Positions 8,318-15,149 of a DNA stretch of 35,730 nt are shown in pieces; positions within the stretch are counted from its first letter, which is position 1; every line of letters starts with the position of its first letter. The position numbers and the translations under genes were made by a program. The stretch spans positions 1-35,730 of the forward strand of contig QNCL01000004.1 in assembly GCA_003645805.1 (NCBI GenBank), in the 5' to 3' direction. The notes under the pieces were generated by a model. That model made no database searches. It had not been told where the DNA came from and saw only the letters and a program-made list of their open reading frames with translations. The stretch comes from Candidatus Omnitrophota bacterium. Lineage in GTDB: Bacteria; Omnitrophota; 4484-213.

Positions 8318-9873
8318 TGGTAAGGATAAAAAGGGCGATAATCAGTGTTTATAACAAGAAGGGGATAGTAGAGTTTGCAAAGGGGTTAATAAGCAATGGT
8401 GTGGAGATTCTGGCTACTGAAGGGACCTATAAGTTTCTCCAAGATAGACGTATCTCTGTTCTTTCTGTTTCTGAATATCTTTCTTACCCTCACTTGTTAG
8501 GGGGACGAGTCAAGACCCTTCATCCCAAGATTTATGCGGGTTTGCTCGCTTTGGAAGAGAAGGAGCATAGAGAGGAGATAAGAAAGAATAATATCCTTCT
8601 CTTGAATATGGTGGTAGTGAACCTTTATCCTTTTGCCGAGAAGGCGAATAATCGGAGGGGATTGAGAGAGGTTCTGGAGAATATTGACATTGGAGGTGTT
8701 TCTCTTTTACGGGCAGGGGCAAAGAACATAGAGCGAGTGGCGGTAGTTTCTTCTCCTTCTCAATACAGAGAGATTTTAGAGGAGATGCAGAGGAACAAGG
8801 GTTGTTTAAGCGAAGATACCATAAGAACTTTGGCACTTGAAGCCTTTTGGCAGACCAGTGAATATGATAGGACAATCTTTAAGTACCTGAGCACATATTT
8901 TTCCTCTCCAAAGAAGGAGGATCTTCCGGAAACGATAGAGTTGAGGTTGCGCAAGATCAGGGAGTTGCGATACGGAGAGAATCCTCATCAGAAGGCTGGT
9001 TTATATAAGACCTCTGAACCTAAAACTTTTGCAGAGATTGAGCAATTGCAGGGAAAGGAGTTGTCCTACAATAATCTTGCAGATGCAGATGTTGCCTACA
9101 AACTGGTGAAGGAGTTTGATAGACCAGCAGTGGCAATAATCAAACACCAAAGTCCAGCAGGAGTTGCTGTTAACAGGAGTTTATCCTCTGCTTTTCAGGA
9201 TGCCTTAAGGTGCGATGAAGTTTCTGCTTTTGGGGGAATAGTAGGGTTTAATAGAAGGGTAGATGAGGGGATTGCTCGGGAGGTGCTTAAAGCAGGGTTT
9301 CTGGAGTGTTTCATTGCTCCTTCTTATACCGCAAAGGCACTTGCTCTGTTAGCGGAGAGAAAAAATCTGCGTTTGCTCCGAATAGATAAGAAGAAGCAAG
9401 AGAGAGATTGGGAGTTTAAGAGGACTTGGGGAGGGATACTGGTTCAGGAGGAGGATGAGAGCAGTGAATCTCCCAGGCAGTGGAGGAGAGTGAGCAGGAA
9501 GGAGGTCTCGGAAAAGGAAAGGGAGGCACTTCTGTTTGCCTGGAAGGTAGCCAAGTATGTGAAATCCAATGCGATTGTTCTGGCAAAGAGGGGGAATGAG
9601 GGCTTTGCCACTGTGGGCATTGGAGGAGGGCAGACTTCCCGTATAGAGGCAGTAAAAATAGCCTTGTCAAAAGCGGGAGAACGAGCAAAGGGAGCAGTGC
9701 TTGCCAGCGATGGATTTTTTCCTTTCCCAGATAGCGTTGATCTGGCAGGTGAAAAGGGAGTGAAAGCCATTGTTCAACCAGGAGGTTCTCTGCGGGATAA
9801 GGAAGTAATTCAAGCAGTGGATAGAGCAAAGATGTCAATGTTATTCACTGGCGTTAGACATTTCAAACATTAG
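8317..9873 (+). CDS. purH: Bifunctional AICAR transformylase/IMP cyclohydrolase
   Basis: This enzyme performs the last two steps of IMP synthesis. The N-terminal cyclohydrolase (MGS-like) domain covers about residues 1-150, with ATEGTYKFL, GGRVKTLHPKI and NIDIGGVSLLRAGAKN. The transformylase part has RYGENPHQ, LSYNNLADADVA and IKHQSPAGVA (the catalytic Lys-His pair kept; the usual TNPCG changed to QSPAG), and ends with MLFTGVRHFKH. The length of 518 residues is normal. I prefer the ATG at 8317, which shares a base with the hppA stop (TGATG); a GTG at 8314 would add one residue. Other purine genes (purB, purM) follow a few kilobases on. Confidence 0.96.
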   Translation: MVRIKRAIISVYNKKGIVEFAKGLISNGVEILATEGTYKFLQDRRISVLSVSEYLSYPHLLGGRVKTLHPKIYAGLLALEEKEHREEIRKNNILLLNMVVVNLYPFAEKANNRRGLREVLENIDIGGVSLLRAGAKNIERVAVVSSPSQYREILEEMQRNKGCLSEDTIRTLALEAFWQTSEYDRTIFKYLSTYFSSPKKEDLPETIELRLRKIRELRYGENPHQKAGLYKTSEPKTFAEIEQLQGKELSYNNLADADVAYKLVKEFDRPAVAIIKHQSPAGVAVNRSLSSAFQDALRCDEVSAFGGIVGFNRRVDEGIAREVLKAGFLECFIAPSYTAKALALLAERKNLRLLRIDKKKQERDWEFKRTWGGILVQEEDESSESPRQWRRVSRKEVSEKEREALLFAWKVAKYVKSNAIVLAKRGNEGFATVGIGGGQTSRIEAVKIALSKAGERAKGAVLASDGFFPFPDSVDLAGEKGVKAIVQPGGSLRDKEVIQAVDRAKMSMLFTGVRHFKH

Positions 9874-9914
9874 GGTTGCATTATTTATAAATGATTTGTC
9901 ACTCTGGTTGAAGA

Positions 9915-9989
9915 TGGGGAGTGGTGCAGTGGTAGTCACGCGTGACTCTGGATCACGAGACAGAGGTTCGAGTCCTCTCTCCCCAGCCA
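9915..9989 (+). tRNA. tRNA-Gln (anticodon CTG)
   Basis: The acceptor arm TGGGGAG pairs with CTCCCCA, followed by G and an encoded CCA (9987-9989). The anticodon stem is CGTGA/TCACG around loop CTCTGGA, giving anticodon CTG that reads CAG. The T-arm is AGAGG-TTCGAGT-CCTCT. The U1-A72 first pair is typical of tRNA-Gln. Confidence 0.93.
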
Positions 9990-9991
9990 AA

Positions 9992-10078
9992 GCCGGGATG
10001 GTGGAATTGGCAGACACGCAAGCTTGAGGGGCTTGTAGCGGAGACGCTGTAGGGGTTCAAATCCCCTTCCCGGCACCA
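9992..10078 (+). tRNA. tRNA-Leu (anticodon GAG)
   Basis: A class II tRNA with acceptor GCCGGGA/TCCCGGC and encoded CCA (10076-10078). The anticodon stem CAAGC/GCTTG encloses loop TTGAGGG, so the anticodon is GAG, reading CTC/CTT. A long variable arm with a GCG/CGC stem and T-arm GGGG-TTCAAAT-CCCC fit tRNA-Leu. Only two bases separate it from tRNA-Gln, so both come from one precursor. Confidence 0.93.
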
Positions 10079-10106
10079 GAAGAAGTGGAGGTGTATTGTC
10101 TTTCTT

Positions 10107-10182
10107 GGCCCCATCGTCTAGTGGTTCAGGACATTAGCTTCTCAGGCTAAAGACCGGGGTTCGAATCCCCGTGGGGCTGCCA
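10107..10182 (+). tRNA. tRNA-Glu (anticodon CTC)
   Basis: Acceptor GGCCCCA pairs with TGGGGCT (one G-U pair at the end), followed by G and encoded CCA (10180-10182). The anticodon stem TTAGC/GCTAA encloses TTCTCAG, so the anticodon is CTC, reading GAG. The T-arm is CGGGG-TTCGAAT-CCCCG. The purB start codon follows only seven bases after the CCA. Confidence 0.93.
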
Positions 10183-10189
10183 ACCAAAG

Positions 10190-11482
10190 ATGATAAACCG
10201 CTATTCTTCGGAACAGATGCGGAGACTCTGGAGCAGAGAGAATAAGTTTCAGAAATGGCTCCAGATAGAGATTCTTGTATGCGAAGCACAGGCAAAACTG
10301 GGACGGATACCAGAGCAGGCATTAGATGAGATAAAGAAAAAGGCAAGGTTTGATATTAAGCGCATCGATGAGATTGAAAAGGAAGTGGGGCATGATGTGA
10401 TTGCTTTTCTTACCAATCTGAGCGAGAATATAGGAGAAGCGAGTAGATATCTACACTTTGGCTTGACCTCTTCAGATATCTTAGACACCTCCCTCGCTTT
10501 GCTTCTGCGAGAATCTGCGGATGTCTTGATAAAAGGTTGGGAAGAGTTATCATATGTGCTGAAAGAAGGGGCTCAGAGGTATAAGAGGACATTAATGATT
10601 GGACGCACGCATGGAGTCCACGCAGAGCCAATAACCTTTGGGTTTAAACTTGCTCTTTTCTGGCAGGAAGCAGAGAGGAATCTGGAGAGACTAAAGAAGG
10701 CAAAGGAGAACATCAGTTATGGAAAGATATCCGGAGCAGTAGGCACCTATGCTCATCTTGACCCTTATGTGGAGAGTTATGTCTGCGAGAGGTTGGGATT
10801 AAAACCTGCTCCTATTTCTTCTCAGATTATTCAACGGGATCGCCATGCTCAATTCCTTAGCACTCTTTCTATTGCTGGTAGTTCACTGGAGAAGTTTGCT
10901 TTGGAGATAAGAGGATTACAGAGAACAGAGATAAACGAAATAGAGGAACCTTTTTTGGAGAAGCAGAAGGGGTCTTCCGCAATGCCTCATAAAAAGAATC
11001 CTGTGCGTTGTGAGAGAATATGTGGATTGGCGCGTGTATTGCGTGCAAATACACTAACCGCTTTAGAGAATATTCCTCTCTGGCATGAGCGGGACATCTC
11101 TCATTCTTCTGCAGAGAGGATTATCTTAGCCGATAGCACTACTCTCCTGGATTTTATGACCTCGGAGATGATTTTTATCTTCAAGCATCTGAGAGTAAAT
11201 CCGGAGCAGATGCAAGAGAATCTCTCCAAAAGCAAAGGAAGGTTTTTTTCTCAGCGGATATTACTGGAATTGGTGGCTAAAGGATTGACGCGAGAGGATG
11301 CTTATAAGATAATTCAGAGGGATGCTCTACTATCAGAGAGAGAAGAAAAGGATTTTAAAGATTTACTTCTGCGGAACAGAGAATTGCTGAATTATTTGAG
11401 TATTAAGGAGATAGAGAGATGTTTTGAGATCAATTATTATCTGGAGAAGATAAACAAGATATTTGAGAGATTGGGGATATAG
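10190..11482 (+). CDS. purB: Adenylosuccinate lyase
   Basis: A 430-residue member of the fumarase/aspartase superfamily, acting twice in purine synthesis: on SAICAR and on adenylosuccinate. Visible signatures are VGHDVIAF (H68), GLTSSDILDT, GRTHGVHAEPITFG (H141) and the superfamily loop SSAMPHKKN (residues 262-270) with its catalytic Ser. The length is that of short bacterial PurB proteins. The ATG lies seven bases after the tRNA-Glu 3' end and no Shine-Dalgarno sequence fits in between, so after tRNA maturation the message would be nearly leaderless. The lyase assignment is secure; PurB rather than another superfamily member is supported by these motifs and by purH and purM nearby. Confidence 0.95.
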   Translation: MINRYSSEQMRRLWSRENKFQKWLQIEILVCEAQAKLGRIPEQALDEIKKKARFDIKRIDEIEKEVGHDVIAFLTNLSENIGEASRYLHFGLTSSDILDTSLALLLRESADVLIKGWEELSYVLKEGAQRYKRTLMIGRTHGVHAEPITFGFKLALFWQEAERNLERLKKAKENISYGKISGAVGTYAHLDPYVESYVCERLGLKPAPISSQIIQRDRHAQFLSTLSIAGSSLEKFALEIRGLQRTEINEIEEPFLEKQKGSSAMPHKKNPVRCERICGLARVLRANTLTALENIPLWHERDISHSSAERIILADSTTLLDFMTSEMIFIFKHLRVNPEQMQENLSKSKGRFFSQRILLELVAKGLTREDAYKIIQRDALLSEREEKDFKDLLLRNRELLNYLSIKEIERCFEINYYLEKINKIFERLGI

Positions 11483-11575
11483 AGATGGTATGGCAGTTTA
11501 CTTCTTCTCTCTTAAATCTGTTTTTGTTAGGGGATAAACTTTTTAGAATCCGGAGGTTTAATAAGAGGTGATACT

Positions 11576-12109
11576 ATGGATTTAGAAGAGAAGTGGGAAA
11601 AAGCATTAAAGCATACAGAGATTGTGAGAGCACGGTTGCGCAACCTGCTTACCTTTGAACCAACCCACCTGCCTTATATATTCTTAGGAGAGTCAGCGGT
11701 TAATATGGGAGATACTGTAGTGCGTAAGGGTAAGGTAGTGGTGGATAAACCCTTGCTTATTCTTCCTCCCCATTATCCTCAATTTGAAGGCTTTAAGTTT
11801 AAGGATGATTTTAATGTAGATGAGGAGAAGATAAGGACATTTCTTCTGTTGCGCGGGCTTTCTTTTCCCTCCTTGAAATATACTAACGAGATTTCTTCTT
11901 TAGAAATCTACGAAGGAAGTCTGGAGAAGGCAACCAAGGAGTTCAAGGGAGAATTAGAGAGAAAAGAGGATGTGCAGACAGGTCTAATCTTGGGTCCTGA
12001 GGATTGCTGGCAGTTTTCTATAATTATCTATACTGGTATACTGATGCTTAAATCCGCCTCCGGAGATATCAAAAGAATCTTGGAGAGATTTAGAAGAAGA
12101 GGAAGGTAG
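11576..12109 (+). CDS. Protein of unknown function (177 residues)
   Basis: I do not recognise this protein. It has a good ribosome site (AGAGGTGA) seven bases before the ATG and lies in the same direction as its purine-gene neighbours, ending 11 bases before purM. There is no signal peptide and no membrane segment. The N-terminal half has a basic-acidic helix (residues 1-25), then LTFEPTHLPYIFLGES, KGKVVVDKPLLILPP and a later GPEDCWQFSIIIYTGILML segment, suggesting a compact soluble alpha/beta protein. It ends in a basic tail (RFRRRGR) that could touch nucleic acid. Codon use resembles its neighbours, so it is a real gene. Its position between purB and purM hints at a housekeeping role, but no function can be given. 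Confidence 0.85.
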   Translation: MDLEEKWEKALKHTEIVRARLRNLLTFEPTHLPYIFLGESAVNMGDTVVRKGKVVVDKPLLILPPHYPQFEGFKFKDDFNVDEEKIRTFLLLRGLSFPSLKYTNEISSLEIYEGSLEKATKEFKGELERKEDVQTGLILGPEDCWQFSIIIYTGILMLKSASGDIKRILERFRRRGR

Positions 12110-12120
12110 GAGTATTCTCC

Positions 12121-13104
12121 TTGAAAAGTAGAATGGACTATCAAAGTGCAGGGGTAGATATAAGGAAAGGAGAAAGGTTTGTAGAGGTAATCAAAAGGAT
12201 AAATAGAGAGAGAAGAGGAGTTTTAAAAGGCATTGGAGGGTTTAACGCCTTAGTTTCTCTGCCCAAAGAGATTAACCATCCTGTGCTTGTTTCTGCTACT
12301 GATGGAGTTGGCACCAAAGTGAAACTATCTTCTCTGTTAGGAAAGCACAGGACAATAGGGGTTGACTTAGTAGCAATGTGCGTTAATGATGTGCTTTGTG
12401 CAGGAGCAAAACCCCTATTCTTCTTGGATTACCTTTCTGTAGGCAGATTGGAATTGAAGCAGGCAAAGGAGATTGTGCAAGGGATAGTAGAAGGGTGTGA
12501 GGAGGCAGGTTGTAGTTTGGTAGGTGGGGAGACTGCTCAGATGCCCGCACTCTACAAGGAAGGGGAATATGATCTCGCCGGTTTTTGCGTAGGGATAGTA
12601 GAGAGGAAGAGGATAATAGAAGGTTCAAGAATAAGATCTGGAGATAAGATAATCGGAATAGCCTCTAATGGACTGCACTCAAATGGTTTTTCCTTAATCC
12701 GCAAGATCTTCACTCCCGAGGAGTTGAAGAAGAACGCCCAGGAATTCCTCAAGCCTACCCGCATTTATGTTAAGCCTATTCTCTCCTTATTAAACAAGAT
12801 TAAGGATGCTCATCTGATCATCAAAGGAATTGCCCATATCACCGGGGGAGGGTTTGCCAATATTGATAGAGTTATTCCTCCTGATCTATCTCCAAGGATA
12901 GAAAAAAACTCTTGGGAGATTCCCTGGATATTTAAGGAGATTCAAAGGCGCGGAGTAGAAGAGAAGGAGATGTTTAGGGTATTTAATATGGGTATTGGAA
13001 TGGTGTTGGTGGTCAGAAAGAAAGAAGCAGGTTCTATTCAGCGAGATTTGGAAAGGAAGGGGTTAAAAAACTGGGTGATAGGAGAGGTAATAGCAAAAGT
13101 TTAG
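12121..13104 (+). CDS. purM: Phosphoribosylformylglycinamidine cyclo-ligase (AIR synthetase)
   Basis: The 327-residue protein makes aminoimidazole ribotide, the fifth step of purine synthesis, using ATP. It has the AIRS family motifs: SATDGVGTKVKLS, GVDLVAMCVNDVLCAGAKPLFF, GGETAQMPALY, SNGLHSNGFSL and HITGGGFANIDRV. The best start is the TTG at 12121, because TAGGAG lies eight bases upstream; the in-frame ATG at 12133 has no such site. It follows the unknown gene by 11 bases and appears to be in one transcript with it. Other early pur genes are not in this window. Confidence 0.95.
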   Translation: MKSRMDYQSAGVDIRKGERFVEVIKRINRERRGVLKGIGGFNALVSLPKEINHPVLVSATDGVGTKVKLSSLLGKHRTIGVDLVAMCVNDVLCAGAKPLFFLDYLSVGRLELKQAKEIVQGIVEGCEEAGCSLVGGETAQMPALYKEGEYDLAGFCVGIVERKRIIEGSRIRSGDKIIGIASNGLHSNGFSLIRKIFTPEELKKNAQEFLKPTRIYVKPILSLLNKIKDAHLIIKGIAHITGGGFANIDRVIPPDLSPRIEKNSWEIPWIFKEIQRRGVEEKEMFRVFNMGIGMVLVVRKKEAGSIQRDLERKGLKNWVIGEVIAKV

Positions 13105-13192
13105 GTGGGGAAGGTGAGGTGAAGATTAACAAGAACAGGAGCGATATAGTTTATCAAATCTATAAAAGAACGATAAGATTGATTTAGGAAAG

Positions 13193-14005
13193 GTGCCTTT
13201 ATTTTTCTCTTCCAAGAAAAAGGATATTCCGCGGGGATTATGGGCAAAATGCCCTGATTGTGGAGGTATTCTGTTTAAGAAAACCTTACGAGAGAATCTA
13301 ATGGTTTGTCCAAAATGCGGATATCATTTTGCCTTAGGGGCAAAAGAGAGGATAGAGATTCTGGTGGGAGAGGAGTTTAGGGAGTTTTCCACAGAGATAA
13401 AGACAGGAGATCCTCTGAATTTCACCGCCATAAAGAGTTATAAAGAGAAGATAGAGGAGGAGCAGAAAAAGACAGGATTGGATGAAGCGTGTATAGTAGG
13501 AGAAGCAGTGTTGGGTAGAAGAAAGGTTATCTTAGGGGTTACCGATTCTCGCTTTATGATGGGCTCAATGGGTTCAGTAGTAGGAGAGAGGATTACGCGG
13601 GCTATAGAGAAGGCGATAGAGCAGCGTATTCCTTTGATTATTGTTTCTGGCTCGGGAGGAGGGGCGCGGATGCAAGAGGGAATGTTGAGTTTGATGCAGA
13701 TGGCAAAGACCAGCGGGGCAATATCCAGGCTCAATAGAGAGAATATCCCTTTCATCTCCGTGCTTACCAACCCTACAATGGCTGGGGTGTTGGCTTCCTT
13801 TGCCTCTTTGGGGGATGTAATAATCGCCGAACCTCGGGCTTTGATCGGGTTTACTGGCCCACGGGTAATAGAGCAGACAATCAGGCAGAAATTACCTCCC
13901 GGTTTCCAACGCTCCGAATTTCTTCTTGAACATGGGTTGATAGATATGATTGTAGAGCGACGGAGATTAAAAGAGATATTAGAGCAGATATTAGAATATT
14001 TATGA
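13193..14005 (+). CDS. accD: Acetyl-CoA carboxylase carboxyltransferase subunit beta
   Basis: The 270-residue protein begins with a Cys4 zinc ribbon (C20, C23, C39, C42), typical of AccD, followed by the crotonase-fold carboxyltransferase domain. Motifs visible are VSGSGGGARMQEG, LTNPTMAGVLASFASLGD and AEPRALIGFTGPRVIEQT. With AccA it transfers carboxyl from biotin to acetyl-CoA, starting fatty acid synthesis. The start is a GTG with AGGAAAG close upstream. The partner accA is not next to it here. It lies 88 bases after purM and 10 bases before the ABC ATPase gene. The identification is secure. Confidence 0.95.
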   Translation: MPLFFSSKKKDIPRGLWAKCPDCGGILFKKTLRENLMVCPKCGYHFALGAKERIEILVGEEFREFSTEIKTGDPLNFTAIKSYKEKIEEEQKKTGLDEACIVGEAVLGRRKVILGVTDSRFMMGSMGSVVGERITRAIEKAIEQRIPLIIVSGSGGGARMQEGMLSLMQMAKTSGAISRLNRENIPFISVLTNPTMAGVLASFASLGDVIIAEPRALIGFTGPRVIEQTIRQKLPPGFQRSEFLLEHGLIDMIVERRRLKEILEQILEYL

Positions 14006-14015
14006 GAGAGGGGCT

Positions 14016-15149
14016 ATGGCAGAAGTAGTGCTGAAGAATGTTTCCAAGGTTTATCCTAACGGAGTAAGAGCAGTAAATAACATCAATCTTCACATCAAGG
14101 ATAAGGAGTTTTTGGTATTGGTAGGACCATCGGGATGTGGGAAGTCCACTATCCTGAGGATGATTGCCGGACTTGAGGAGGTTAGCAGTGGAGAGATATA
14201 TATAGGAGAGAGACTGGTAAATAATGTTCCCCCAAAAGATAGGAACATTGCTATGGTCTTCCAGAACTACGCACTTTATCCCCATATGACTGTGCGTCAG
14301 AATCTTGCTTTTGGACTAAAACTGCATAAACATCCTCCTGAGGTAATAGAAGAGAGAATTAAGAAGACCGCGGAGATATTAGGTATATTTGACCTTCTGG
14401 ATAGAAAACCGCGTGCCCTCTCAGGAGGGCAAAGGCAGAGAGCAGCATTGGGAAGAGCCATTGTGCGTCAGCCTTTAGTATTCTTGTTTGATGAACCACT
14501 TAGCAATTTAGATGCCAAATTCCGTGTCCAGATGCGTGCCGAGATAAAGAAACTTCATCAGCAGTTAAAGACTACGATGATCTATGTTACTCATGATCAG
14601 GTAGAAGCAATGACAATGGGGGAGCGAATAGCAGTGATAAAAGCAGGAACAATACAACAGATATCCACACCTGCCTTTCTCTATCATAATCCAGTGAATA
14701 AATTTGTGGCTGGGTTCATTGGTAGTCCTTCAATGAACTTCTTTGAAGGAAGGGTAGTAGAGGAGAAGGATAAACTCTACTTTCAAGGAGAAGGGATTGT
14801 GCTTGAGGTTGCTCGGATGCATACAGATAAACTAAGGAAGGTGAAAGGGAAGGATTTGATTTTAGGGATAAGACCGGAGAATATTCATCTTGCTCAGCAG
14901 GCGATTTCTTCTGCTTCTTCAGAGGTAAAGGGGTGCATTGTGCGTGCGCGTTTGGAGATTATCGAGATGATGGGTGCTGTTACCTACCTGAGTTTTACCT
15001 TAGGAGGGGTTAACTTCAATGCCCGTGTGGAATCATCGGAGATGGAGGGAAAAGAGAATCGACCGAGAATAGGAGAGGAAATAGATCTGGTATTTAATAG
15101 TGAGAAATGCCATTACTTTGAGAAAGAGAGTGAACAGGCAATTCTCTGA
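14016..15149 (+). CDS. ABC transporter ATP-binding protein, MalK/UgpC/MsmX family
   Basis: A 377-residue ATPase of the sugar-import class. Walker A is GPSGCGKST (residues 37-45), the Q-loop lies in MVFQNYALYPHMTV, the signature is LSGGQRQRAALGRA, Walker B is VFLFDEPLSNLDA and the H-loop is YVTHDQVEAMTMG. A C-terminal TOBE-type regulatory region (from about residue 235, with LGIRPENIHL) places it with MalK, UgpC and MsmX rather than with LptB, which is shorter. No permease or binding-protein gene lies next to it, so it may be a shared ATPase serving several importers. It runs into lptD with a one-base overlap (TGATG), but I infer no role in LPS export from that alone. Confidence 0.92.
   Translation: MAEVVLKNVSKVYPNGVRAVNNINLHIKDKEFLVLVGPSGCGKSTILRMIAGLEEVSSGEIYIGERLVNNVPPKDRNIAMVFQNYALYPHMTVRQNLAFGLKLHKHPPEVIEERIKKTAEILGIFDLLDRKPRALSGGQRQRAALGRAIVRQPLVFLFDEPLSNLDAKFRVQMRAEIKKLHQQLKTTMIYVTHDQVEAMTMGERIAVIKAGTIQQISTPAFLYHNPVNKFVAGFIGSPSMNFFEGRVVEEKDKLYFQGEGIVLEVARMHTDKLRKVKGKDLILGIRPENIHLAQQAISSASSEVKGCIVRARLEIIEMMGAVTYLSFTLGGVNFNARVESSEMEGKENRPRIGEEIDLVFNSEKCHYFEKESEQAIL

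Noticed and set aside
9416..9838. 140-codon minus-strand frame opposite purH
   Set aside because: Pro/Ser/Leu-rich shadow frame; purH motifs run unbroken on the other strand.
9874..9914. Promoter for the tRNA cluster
   Set aside because: A TATAAA-like box is visible but no -35 at a proper distance; I cannot support a separate promoter.
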